Below are positions 47,638 through 55,226 of a stretch of 64,000 bases of DNA, piece after piece. The stretch covers positions 275,850-339,849 of the forward strand of contig DLGF01000020.1 in assembly GCA_002482545.1 (NCBI GenBank), given 5' to 3'. Under the pieces are notes generated by a model. That model searched no databases, was not told the DNA's origin, and saw nothing but the letters and a program-made list of their open reading frames with translations. The translations under genes were made by a program, and so were the position numbers. Source of the DNA: Sporomusaceae bacterium UBA7701 (GTDB lineage Bacteria > Bacillota > Negativicutes > Sporomusales > UBA7701). Within the stretch, counting starts at the first letter, position 1. Every line of letters begins with the position of its first letter.

Positions 47638-48507
47638 GTGCTTACAGTTGGGTTATTCCCTAATCTGAAAAAAACGCGGATTGATACGGTCGTAAGCTGG
47701 CTTGTCCAGCACTTCCAGGAACGAAAGGTCCGGGTGCTCCTGCCTGAGGAAGCGGCCAGGGAACTGAACTTTCCGGAGCTGGCGGCAGACATGGAACAAC
47801 TGACCGATCAAATCCAGCTGGCCGTTACGCTGGGCGGCGACGGCACGCTGATCAACGCCGCCCGCGAAGTCGCTCCCGCCGGGATTCCGGTTTGCGGCGT
47901 CAATATGGGGCAGCTGGGCTATCTCACCGAGATTGAATTGCCGGACCTGGCGCCGGCTGTCGATAAGCTGATCCGGGGCGAGTACTCCATTGAGGAACGG
48001 TTGATGCTGGACGCCTTTATCCTGCGCGGGGACGAGGAGCTGTTTGTCTCATCGGCCCTCAATGATGTGGTGGTGACCAAGGGCGGTCTTTCCCGGCTGA
48101 TCCGGCTGAAACTGTTCATCGACGACGAACTGGCCGCCAACTATCCCGCCGACGGGGTCATTGTGGCCACTTCCACCGGTTCGACCGGCTATTCGCTTTC
48201 CGCCGGCGGACCGATCATCAACCCCAAACTCAAGGTCATCGTCCTGACCCCGATCTGTCCCCATTCGCTGCAGGCCCGGTCGCTGCTGGTATCGGAGAAA
48301 GAGGAAATCAAAATTACCATGAACGCCACCCACGACGATATTGTCCTGACCGTAGACGGCCAGACGCTGCAAGCTTTGCAGCCCGACGACATCGTCATCG
48401 TCAGGCGCGCGACCTTCCGGGCCCGGTTTGCCCGGTTCGCCGGCCGGAGCTTCGCCCACGCGCTGCGCACCAAACTGTGGCGGGACGAGGACGATGAAGC
48501 TCGCTAA
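47638..48507 (+). CDS. nadK: NAD kinase
   Basis: A 289-residue enzyme phosphorylating NAD to NADP. The motif GGDGTLINAAR holds catalytic Asp, NMGQLGYLTEIE and STGSTGYSLSAGGPIINP bind NAD, and LNDVVVTKGGLSRLIRLKLFID is family-typical. GTG 47638 follows GGAGGGG. Its last 14 bases overlap the next methyltransferase gene. This nadK-argR-recN group is widely conserved in Gram-positive bacteria. Confidence 0.96.
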   Translation: MLTVGLFPNLKKTRIDTVVSWLVQHFQERKVRVLLPEEAARELNFPELAADMEQLTDQIQLAVTLGGDGTLINAAREVAPAGIPVCGVNMGQLGYLTEIELPDLAPAVDKLIRGEYSIEERLMLDAFILRGDEELFVSSALNDVVVTKGGLSRLIRLKLFIDDELAANYPADGVIVATSTGSTGYSLSAGGPIINPKLKVIVLTPICPHSLQARSLLVSEKEEIKITMNATHDDIVLTVDGQTLQALQPDDIVIVRRATFRARFARFAGRSFAHALRTKLWRDEDDEAR

Positions 48508-49066
48508 CGCCCTGAATATGGCCCGGCAGTTGCTCGCCGGCCGCCTTGCCGTTGCCCGCCGCGCAGTCGACGCTACCGCGGGCAACGGCCATGACGCGTT
48601 GTATCTCGCCGAGCGCATGCCGCCCGGCTCGAGTATCTGGGCCTTCGACATTCAGCAGGCCGCCCTGGAAAATACCGGGAAGCTGCTCGCCGACCGCGGC
48701 CTGGCCGGCCGGGTAACGCTTCTCCGGGCCTGTCACAGCCGGATGGCCGAATATGTTGCCGCCCCGCTCGATGTGGCCATGTTTAATCTGGTCTATCTTC
48801 CCGGGGCTTCCCACGCCCTGGTGACCAGGGCCGCGACCACCGTCGAGGCGCTCCGTCAGACGGCGCTTCTGCTTGGTCCCGGCGGACTGGCGACCATCGT
48901 GGCTTATCCGGGGCATCCTTCGGGAAACGAAGAGAGAATCGCGGTGGAAAATTTTCTGTCCGCTTTGCCTCAGGCAGCCTTTACGGTTGCCTGCTGGCAA
49001 ATGCTCAATCAGATTCATAATCCGCCGGTTTTATATATTCTCGAAAAGAGAGGTGGAACGCCATGA
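48494..49066 (+). CDS. mnmM: Class I SAM methyltransferase, YtqB/MnmM-type
   Basis: A 190-residue Rossmann methyltransferase. Motif I reads AVDATAGNGHDALYLAERM, followed by WAFDIQQAALENT, and a motif IV region FNLVYLPGASHALVTRA replacing the more usual NLGYLPGGDK. In Bacillus, YtqB was assigned as MnmM, methylating the nm5U34 of tRNAs to mnm5U. The ATG at 48494 overlaps nadK; the stop overlaps argR (ATGA). The tRNA function is taken from the family and is not proven here. Confidence 0.82.
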   Translation: MKLANALNMARQLLAGRLAVARRAVDATAGNGHDALYLAERMPPGSSIWAFDIQQAALENTGKLLADRGLAGRVTLLRACHSRMAEYVAAPLDVAMFNLVYLPGASHALVTRAATTVEALRQTALLLGPGGLATIVAYPGHPSGNEERIAVENFLSALPQAAFTVACWQMLNQIHNPPVLYILEKRGGTP

Positions 49067-49518
49067 AATCCCTTCGTCACGCGAGAATTAAAGAAATAAT
49101 AGAACATCGCCCCATTGAAACCCAGGAAGAACTGGCTGACGCGCTCCGGACCCAGGGGATTGAAATCACTCAGGCCACTGTTTCGCGGGATATCAAGGAA
49201 CTGATGCTGATCAAGGTGCCGACGGGAAACGGCAATTACCGCTACGCTTTCCCTCCTGAACAAAACGTCGTTTTCTCCCAGTCCCGGCTGGAGAGGTCCT
49301 TTCAGGACTCGGTGGTGGCCATGGACTACAGCCTCAATCTGATCGTCATCCGGACCTTGCCGGGACTGGCTCAGGCGGTCGCCTACGCCATCGACAACGC
49401 CAAATGGACGGACATCCTGGGAACCGTGGCGGGAGACGACACCATCTGCGTCATTGTCAAGCCCCCGGAGATGGTGACCAGCGTCCTGGCCCGCTTCCGG
49501 GCCCTGATGCAAGCCTAG
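49063..49518 (+). CDS. argR: Arginine repressor ArgR/AhrC
   Basis: A 151-residue hexameric regulator. The N-terminal winged helix has IKEIIEHRPIETQEELADALRTQGIEITQATVSRDIKELML with the SRDIKEL signature; the C-terminal oligomerisation and arginine-binding domain has LPGLAQAVAYAIDNAKWTDILGTVAGDDTICVI with the GTVAGDDT pocket. It represses biosynthesis and activates catabolism of arginine. Its place between nadK/mnmM and recN is standard. It overlaps the previous gene by 4 bp. Confidence 0.95.
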   Translation: MKSLRHARIKEIIEHRPIETQEELADALRTQGIEITQATVSRDIKELMLIKVPTGNGNYRYAFPPEQNVVFSQSRLERSFQDSVVAMDYSLNLIVIRTLPGLAQAVAYAIDNAKWTDILGTVAGDDTICVIVKPPEMVTSVLARFRALMQA

Positions 49519-49536
49519 TGAGTGGGGGCGAATGCT

Positions 49537-51246
49537 GTGCTGAAGACGCTGACGGTAAGCAATTTTGCGCTGATCGAACAGGCCGGCGTCGAATTTGCGC
49601 CGGGGCTCAATATTCTCACCGGCGAGACCGGGGCCGGCAAATCCATCCTGATCGACGCCCTGAACATCCTGCTGGGCAGCCGCGCTTCCGCGGACTATAT
49701 CCGCAGCGGCAGCGACTTTTTCCGGGTGGAAGCGGTTTTCCGCATCGGCCCTAATCAAGAGGCCCGAGAATTGCTCGACAGCCAGGGGATTCCGCTCGAA
49801 GACGGCGACACCCTCATCCTCAGCCGCTATCTTTCCCGGCAGGGCAAAAGCGCCGTTGTCGTCAACGGCTGCCAGGTGACGCTGGGGACGTTGAAGCTTT
49901 TAGGCGGCGGACTGGTCGATATGCACGGCCAGCACGAGAACCAGACGCTGCTGAAGCCGGAGACGCATCTGGGGCTCCTGGACGCCTTTGATCCGGCCAT
50001 CGGCAGGCTGCTGCCCGCCTACCGGGAGGCGTTCGCGGCGTGGACCAGGCTTGGCGAGGAAATTGCCCGGCTGGAGTCCGATTCGCGGGAACGGGCCCAG
50101 CGGCTGGACATGCTGGAGTGGCAGACCCAGGAAATCGCCGCCGCCGAGCTCGAGGAAGCGGAAGAGGAGCGGCTGGAGCAAGAAATCCAGGTGCTGACCC
50201 ACGCCGAGAAAATCCAGAGCGCGGTCAGCCGCTCCTATCGCCTGCTGAGCGAAGACGGGGCAAGCGGGACTTTGTCTTCCCTGGCCGAGGTCAAGAAAGA
50301 GCTGGAGTATGCGGCGCGGTTTGATCCTTCGCTGGCGGCGGGCCTCACCACAGTCGCCGACGCGCTGTACCAGCTGGAAGAAGCGGCCTCCGACCTCCGC
50401 GACTATGGGGAAAATCTGGACTTCAATCCCGCCCGCCTGGAAAAACTCCAGGAACGGATGGATGTCATCCACAAGCTGAAAAAGAAGTACGGGGCGACGA
50501 TTGCCGAGGTTCTGGCCTATTACCGCCAGGCCGCCGAGGAACTGGCGACCATTTCCAATTATGAAGAACGCATGGGTGAGCTCATCCGGCAGCGGGACAA
50601 GCTGGAAGCCGAATTGGCGGAAATCGCCGGCAAGCTGGATGTCCTGCGGCGCAAGGCCGCCACTCAGTTCGCCGGCCAGGTCCGGGGCCATCTGGCCGAT
50701 TTGGGAATGCCCAAGGCCCAACTGATCATCAACATCACCCGGCAATCCCGGTATACCGGCACCGGCAACAACGAGATCGCCATGCTGTTTTCCGCCAACC
50801 CGGGCGAAGAGCCCCGCCCGCTCCACAAGGTGGCCTCGGGCGGCGAGCTGTCCCGGATCGCGCTGGCGGTGAAAACCGTTTCCGCCAGCCGGGACGGCGT
50901 GGGAACGATGGTATTTGACGAAATCGACGCCGGAATCAGCGGCCAGGCCGCCCGAATGGTCGGCGAGAAAATCGCCTTGGTGGGCGCCGACCGGCAGGTG
51001 TTATGCATTACCCATCTGCCCCAAATCGCCGCCATGGCGGATCATCATTTGCGGGTGGAGAAACGGGTGGAAGGAAAGCGGACCACCACCCTGATTCAAA
51101 CGCTGGATGATGAAGAGCGGCTCCGGGAGGTTACCCGGATGGTATCGGGCGACAATATCACCCGGTTGGCCCTGGATAATGCTGCGGAGATGATTGCTTC
51201 AGCGCAGCTACGCAAAGAAAAATGGAAAAATAAAGCGCAAGCATGA
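49537..51246 (+). CDS. recN: DNA repair protein RecN
   Basis: A 569-residue SMC-like ATPase for double-strand-break repair. Walker A GETGAGKSIL near residue 33, a long central coiled coil (about 150-370), signature KVASGGELSRIALAVKT, and Walker B TMVFDEIDAGISGQAARMVGEK are intact, then LCITHLPQIAAMADHH. GTG 49537 is preferred behind a GGGGG run; GTG 49522 is open but closer to argR. A terminator overlaps its stop. The gene closes the run from nusB. Confidence 0.95.
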   Translation: MLKTLTVSNFALIEQAGVEFAPGLNILTGETGAGKSILIDALNILLGSRASADYIRSGSDFFRVEAVFRIGPNQEARELLDSQGIPLEDGDTLILSRYLSRQGKSAVVVNGCQVTLGTLKLLGGGLVDMHGQHENQTLLKPETHLGLLDAFDPAIGRLLPAYREAFAAWTRLGEEIARLESDSRERAQRLDMLEWQTQEIAAAELEEAEEERLEQEIQVLTHAEKIQSAVSRSYRLLSEDGASGTLSSLAEVKKELEYAARFDPSLAAGLTTVADALYQLEEAASDLRDYGENLDFNPARLEKLQERMDVIHKLKKKYGATIAEVLAYYRQAAEELATISNYEERMGELIRQRDKLEAELAEIAGKLDVLRRKAATQFAGQVRGHLADLGMPKAQLIINITRQSRYTGTGNNEIAMLFSANPGEEPRPLHKVASGGELSRIALAVKTVSASRDGVGTMVFDEIDAGISGQAARMVGEKIALVGADRQVLCITHLPQIAAMADHHLRVEKRVEGKRTTTLIQTLDDEERLREVTRMVSGDNITRLALDNAAEMIASAQLRKEKWKNKAQA

Positions 51247-51263
51247 GCTTGCGCTTTATTTTT
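51232..51263 (+). terminator. Intrinsic terminator overlapping the recN stop
   Basis: An 11-bp stem AAAGCGCAAGC-ATGA-GCTTGCGCTTT followed by ATTTTTG. Confidence 0.88.
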
Positions 51264-51406
51264 GCTTATAACGGACTTAAATGCTCTGTCAAGTCAATAA
51301 ATGCTATATATTCCGGAATAATCCCCGAAAAAATAGGGCATTTCTACTTTCGGACGAAGAAATGCATCGCTTTAAAAATCCATATAGTTCGGGGTGATGA
51401 CGGAAT

Positions 51407-52759
51407 ATGTCGGGCATGAATCGACGTTCTGCGCTGGGCTTGCTTATCGCCGTTCTCGTCGTAGCTTTTTGCCTCTCGCCGCAGTTCCGCGCCATTTATC
51501 AGTTGCCCCCGCACATGCGCATCATTGAAGGAGAAACCGCAATATTCACCGTCAACTTCCCCATGATCCTGACCGTCAACCATGACCAAACCTTCCGGAT
51601 TCAATCCCCCCTGACAGGCTTCTCATTTTCCCAGCCCGTATCCTTGGAACCGGTAAAGCTGGGCAGAGCAACGGTCGAGTTCAAGCTGCTCGGTCTCATT
51701 CCCGTAAGGACCGTTCAGGTTGATGTTCTGCCGCCGATAAAACTGGTGCCCGGCGGACATTCCATCGGAGTGGTCCTGCATTCGCAAGGGGTGATTGTCG
51801 TAGGCAATTCCCCCGTACTGACCGACACGGGGCAAAATGCCACTCCGGCCAAAGACGCCGGGATGGCGGTAGGGGATGTAATCCTCAGCATTAACGGCAC
51901 ACCGGTGCACAGTGACGCCCAAGTTGCCGAAATCATCGACAGTACCGGCAGGGAGCACCAGCCGGTCGACCTCTTGGTCAAACGCGGCGACAGCAGAATC
52001 AATCTTTCCGTCACTCCGGTCCTTTGCAGCGAGACCAAACGGTACCGCGTCGGGCTTTTTGTCCGGGACAGCGCCGCCGGGGTGGGAACCCTCACCTTCT
52101 ATGATCCTCAGACCAACACTTATGGGGCGCTTGGCCATGTGATAACCGACAGCGACACCAATCAGCCCATCGATTGCGAGCAGGGCAAAATCGTCATGGC
52201 GACCGTATCGGGGATTCAGCAGGGCAAACGCGGCCAGCCCGGAGAAAAAATCGGCCTGTTCATCGAAGAAGATCAGATTCTCGGCAATATTCAAAAGAAC
52301 ACCCAGTTCGGGATTTACGGGCAACTGACAGCGCCGCTGGCAGCCAAGTCCAAGGAGGAAGCTCTTCCCGTCGCCTCGATGAGCCAGGTCCAGACGGGTC
52401 CCGCAGAAATTCTCACGGTTGTGGACGGACAGCAAATCGAACATTTCCGGATTGAGATTCAGAAAGTCAATCTTCAGGAAACTCCTGAAGGCAAAGGACT
52501 GGTAATCAAGGTAACCGACCCCAGGCTGCTCGAAAAAACGGGCGGAATCGTCCAGGGCATGAGCGGCAGTCCGATTTTACAGAACGGCCGGATCGTGGGA
52601 GCGGTAACCCATGTGTTCGTGCACGACCCGACACGAGGCTACGGCTGCTTCGTCGACTGGATGCTGATGGAGAGCGGACTGATACCGAAAAAGGAAAAAC
52701 ATGCGGCCAGAAGACTATTTACGTTTTCTGGCCCCATTTTTTTGTGTAAAATATCTTAA
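51407..52759 (+). CDS. spoIVB: SpoIVB peptidase, C-terminus extended through a terminator
   Basis: A 450-residue serine peptidase secreted by the forespore; it cuts SpoIVFA and so triggers pro-sigma-K processing. The N-terminal membrane segment is at 8-24, a PDZ domain at about 115-205 (VGDVILSINGTPV), and the S55 peptidase domain after, with His244 in GALGHVIT and Ser386 in QGMSGSPIL. Homology ends at about FVDWMLMESG (residue 424). The last 20 or so residues are not family-like and are encoded by a terminator hairpin (52705-52743). ATG 51407 is accepted; ATG 51416 is an alternative. spo0A follows, as in other spore formers. Confidence 0.93.
   Translation: MSGMNRRSALGLLIAVLVVAFCLSPQFRAIYQLPPHMRIIEGETAIFTVNFPMILTVNHDQTFRIQSPLTGFSFSQPVSLEPVKLGRATVEFKLLGLIPVRTVQVDVLPPIKLVPGGHSIGVVLHSQGVIVVGNSPVLTDTGQNATPAKDAGMAVGDVILSINGTPVHSDAQVAEIIDSTGREHQPVDLLVKRGDSRINLSVTPVLCSETKRYRVGLFVRDSAAGVGTLTFYDPQTNTYGALGHVITDSDTNQPIDCEQGKIVMATVSGIQQGKRGQPGEKIGLFIEEDQILGNIQKNTQFGIYGQLTAPLAAKSKEEALPVASMSQVQTGPAEILTVVDGQQIEHFRIEIQKVNLQETPEGKGLVIKVTDPRLLEKTGGIVQGMSGSPILQNGRIVGAVTHVFVHDPTRGYGCFVDWMLMESGLIPKKEKHAARRLFTFSGPIFLCKIS
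52705..52743 (+). terminator. Intrinsic terminator inside the 3' end of the spoIVB frame
   Basis: GGCCAGAA (52705-52712) pairs with TTCTGGCC (52726-52733); CCATTTTTTT follows. The in-frame stop is TAA 52757-52759, 14 bases after the T run. Confidence 0.75.
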
Positions 52760-52785
52760 AAAAATGGATTTTTTTTCCAGTCAAG

Positions 52786-52814
52786 GAAGGATATGTCGCG
52801 GAAATGTCGAATTA
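52786..52814 (+). promoter_or_regulatory. Sigma-H-type promoter of spo0A overlapping a perfect 0A box
   Basis: GAAGGATAT (52786-52794), 11-bp spacer, GTCGAATTA (52806-52814) match the RNAGGAWWW / RNNGAATWW sigma-H pattern at every position. TGTCGAA (52805-52811), the Spo0A box, overlaps the -10. A second, imperfect box TGTCGCG (52794-52800) lies 11 bp upstream. This fits autoregulated spo0A expression. Confidence 0.8.
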
Positions 52815-52849
52815 CATTTTCATAAACTAGCGCAGGGAGTGGATTATCG

Positions 52850-53620
52850 ATGATCAAAGACTCGATCAAGGTGGCTGTCGCAGACGATAATCGCGATTTT
52901 GCCGAAATAATGCAGGAATGTCTGAGCCAGCAGCCGGATATCAATTTAGTTGGCGTGGCTTACAATGGGGAAGAAATTCTCAGTATCATCGACGAAAAGA
53001 AACCTGACGTAATCATTCTGGACATCATCATGCCCCACCTTGACGGACTCGGAGTGCTGGAGCGAATCAACGCGATGGGAGGCAAACGGCCTAAAGTCAT
53101 CATGCTGACTGCGCTTGGCCATGAAAACATTACCCAGCGGGTCGTGGAGCTGGGGGCTGATTATTATATCCTGAAGCCTTTCAACATGGACGTTTTGATG
53201 AGCCGCATCCGCCAATTGGCCACCACCATCACCACCCAGCGGCCGGCCGCCTCCCAGGCGATCAAGACCCGTCCGCTCGATGTGGAAGTTACGAATATCA
53301 TCCGTGAAATCGGCATTCCGGCCCATATAAAAGGATACCAGTACCTGCGTGACGCGATCATGATGATCATTAACGAAATCGAGCTTCTTGGCGCAGTCAC
53401 CAAAGTGCTCTATCCCATGATCGCCGAGAAGTATTCCACCACTCCCAGCCGGGTGGAGCGGGCCATCCGCCACGCCATCGAAGTGGCCTGGAGCCGGGGC
53501 AACGTCGATATGATCAACCGTTTGTTTGGTTATACCATAAAACTGGAGAAAGGTAAACCCACCAATTCCGAATTCATGGCGATGATCGCCGACAAACTGC
53601 GCATGGAAATGCGGGCGTAA
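52850..53620 (+). CDS. spo0A: Sporulation master regulator Spo0A
   Basis: A 256-residue response regulator. The receiver domain has the acidic pair ADD at 11-13, phosphoacceptor Asp58 in ILDIIMP, Thr/Ala switch in MLTALGHE and Lys in ILKPF. The C-terminal DNA-binding domain contains IGIPAHIKGYQYLRDAI and the recognition region TTPSRVERAIRHAIEVAW, which reads TGTCGAA. It controls entry into sporulation. The 0A box in its own promoter at 52805 indicates autoregulation, and the gene follows spoIVB as in Bacillus and Clostridia. Confidence 0.97.
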   Translation: MIKDSIKVAVADDNRDFAEIMQECLSQQPDINLVGVAYNGEEILSIIDEKKPDVIILDIIMPHLDGLGVLERINAMGGKRPKVIMLTALGHENITQRVVELGADYYILKPFNMDVLMSRIRQLATTITTQRPAASQAIKTRPLDVEVTNIIREIGIPAHIKGYQYLRDAIMMIINEIELLGAVTKVLYPMIAEKYSTTPSRVERAIRHAIEVAWSRGNVDMINRLFGYTIKLEKGKPTNSEFMAMIADKLRMEMRA

Positions 53621-53624
53621 ACCA

Positions 53625-53658
53625 ACAGCACCCCTTGCCTAAAGGCAAGGGGTGCTGT
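53625..53658 (+). terminator. Strong hairpin after spo0A
   Basis: A perfect 15-bp stem (ACAGCACCCCTTGCC / GGCAAGGGGTGCTGT) with loop TAAA starts 4 bp after the stop; no T tract follows, so it may protect the 3' end as well. Confidence 0.7.
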
Positions 53659-53789
53659 CATGAAACCTGCCGCCGGGACAAAGACCGTCCGGCGGGGACG
53701 CAGGATTTTTTGGCCCCGGAAGGAATACACTAAGGAGGAATGCTGAAAGGCAGAGCGCCTAATGACGAGAAGAGGATGAGGAGAATAAC

Positions 53790-54476
53790 ATGCAGGATAT
53801 CGCTGAACATTTGTCGCGCGGGCCGCGGATTCGGATTCTGGTTGGTGAATTTGGCAGCGGGAAGACCGAATTGGCCGTGAACTACGCTCTTAAACTGAAA
53901 GAACAGGGTTACAACACTGCCGTGGTCGATATTGACCTGATCAAGCCGTATTTCCGGACCCGGGAAAATCGGGCCTTGCTGGAAACGCGCGGCGTTACCG
54001 TCGTCGCGCCCGATCCGCGGCTGTCCCATGTCGATTTGCCGATACTGCCCCAGGACTTGACGAGGGTATTATACACGCAGGACTGTCAGGTGGTAATGGA
54101 TGTCGGCGGCGGTGAATCCTCCATTGCCCTCGGGCAGCTGGCCCCCAAGTTCGCTGACAATCCTTACCAGGCCATGCTGGTTGTCAACACCTGCCGGCCT
54201 TTCACCAGCACCGTGGAGGGAATCGCCGAAGTGCGGAGCCGGATTGAAAGCGCATCCCGGCTCAAAATCACCAGCCTGATCAGCAACGCCAATCTGGCCC
54301 GGGAAACGGACGAGAAGCTGGTGTTGGACGGCCTGGCCGTCGTGGAGCAGGCCGCCGAAAAACTGGGCCTGCCCATCAGCTGGGTGGTCGTTCCCGCCTG
54401 GCTGGAGGGTAAAATTTCCGTACCGTATCCGGTATTCCCGCTGACGCCCTATACCCAGTATCCCTGGATGGCGTAG
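53790..54476 (+). CDS. P-loop NTPase of the CobQ/MinD/ParA-like group, function unknown
   Basis: A 228-residue protein with Walker A GEFGSGKT (19-26), the switch-like VVDIDLIKPYFRTRENR, and a Walker B-like VVMDVGGGESSIALGQL. NTCRPFTSTVEGIAEVRSRIE and LISNANLARETDEKLV are reminiscent of nucleotide-binding domains of CobQ/CobB/MinD proteins, but the deviant Lys of MinD (KGGxxK) is missing. I do not know its partner. It stands alone between the spo0A hairpin and the MciZ-like/nudF region. A GAGGAGAA site precedes ATG 53790. Confidence 0.75.
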   Translation: MQDIAEHLSRGPRIRILVGEFGSGKTELAVNYALKLKEQGYNTAVVDIDLIKPYFRTRENRALLETRGVTVVAPDPRLSHVDLPILPQDLTRVLYTQDCQVVMDVGGGESSIALGQLAPKFADNPYQAMLVVNTCRPFTSTVEGIAEVRSRIESASRLKITSLISNANLARETDEKLVLDGLAVVEQAAEKLGLPISWVVVPAWLEGKISVPYPVFPLTPYTQYPWMA

Positions 54477-54495
54477 CTGTGTGGCCCCGCCCGGC

Positions 54496-54624
54496 CTATG
54501 GCCGGTTATGACGCAGGAAAAGGCTGAAGGTTATCGGCTGGCCGGCGAACCGGGCCAGCAGGTTGCGGAAGTCTTTGATTTTTCCGCTGAAATATAAACC
54601 GCGTTCAGTTATCACAATATTCAT
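54496..54624 (-). CDS. Candidate MciZ-like FtsZ-assembly inhibitor (42 aa), minus strand
   Basis: A short gene read on the minus strand: ATG at 54624, TAG at 54496-54498, with GGGGGAGGG 6-7 bp before the start. The 42-residue product contains ITERGLYFSGK and KDFRNLLARF. Bacillus subtilis MciZ (40 residues) has a similar pattern, with a Gly at position 9, Gly-Lys at 14-15 and Arg at 20, all matched here. MciZ caps FtsZ filaments in the mother cell during sporulation and, as I recall the gene map, also lies next to nudF. A sigma-E-like promoter precedes the gene (54646-54674). Similarity over 42 residues is suggestive, not conclusive; no other identity is apparent. Confidence 0.6.
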   Translation of the reverse strand: MNIVITERGLYFSGKIKDFRNLLARFAGQPITFSLFLRHNRP

Positions 54625-54645
54625 GGTTGTCCCTCCCCCTGTGGT

Positions 54646-54674
54646 AATATATGCCGGGGGAGAAACATCTATGC
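54646..54674 (-). promoter_or_regulatory. Sigma-E-like promoter of the MciZ-like gene (minus strand)
   Basis: On the minus strand GCATAGA (54674-54668), 14-bp spacer, CATATATT (54653-54646). It has the same half-site spacing as the candidates for spoIIIAA and spoIIM. The predicted transcript begins about 15 bp before the start codon, just covering the ribosome-binding site. Confidence 0.45.
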
Positions 54675-54689
54675 CACGGAGGTCGGAGT

Positions 54690-55226
54690 ATGAAGGAACT
54701 GAAGGAGCAGCTCATAGATTCCAAGCCGGTTTACGCCGGCAAAATAGTTAAAGTCAGACAAGACCGCGTGCGGTTGCCCGACGGAAGGGAGGCGACGCGG
54801 GACGTGGTGGAGCACCCCGGGGCGGTTGCGGTCGTACCGGTGCTGCCGGATGGCCGGATTGTCCTGGTCAGACAATACCGCCACCCGGTAGGGAAAATCC
54901 TGCTGGAGATTCCGGCCGGCAAGCTTGATCCCGGGGAAGCGCCGGAGGCTTGCGCCAGGCGGGAACTGGAGGAGGAGACCGGTTTTCAGGCCGGCAAGCT
55001 TACGAAATTGGCGGCTTTTTACAGCGGACCGGGCTTTACCGACGAGCTTCTCTATCTCTACCGGGCCGAGCAGCTTGCCGCCGCTGAACAGAAGCTGGAC
55101 ACGGACGAGTTTATCGAGGTCGAATATTTTGCCCCTGAGCGCCTGAAGGCCATGATCCGCAGCCAGGAAATCGACGACGCCAAGACGCTGGTCGGATTGC
55201 TGCTGGCAGGTTGCCCTCATGAATGA
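54690..55226 (+). CDS. nudF: ADP-ribose pyrophosphatase (NUDIX)
   Basis: A 178-residue NUDIX hydrolase that splits ADP-ribose into AMP and ribose 5-phosphate. The NUDIX box GEAPEACARRELEEETGF follows the GX5EX7REUXEEXGU rule; upstream VVEHPGAVAVVPVLPDG and VLVRQYRHPVGKILLEIPAG are typical of the ADPRase branch. ATG 54690 follows GGAGG by 7 bp. It is divergent from the MciZ-like gene and overlaps the next gene by 8 bp. Confidence 0.94.
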   Translation: MKELKEQLIDSKPVYAGKIVKVRQDRVRLPDGREATRDVVEHPGAVAVVPVLPDGRIVLVRQYRHPVGKILLEIPAGKLDPGEAPEACARRELEEETGFQAGKLTKLAAFYSGPGFTDELLYLYRAEQLAAAEQKLDTDEFIEVEYFAPERLKAMIRSQEIDDAKTLVGLLLAGCPHE

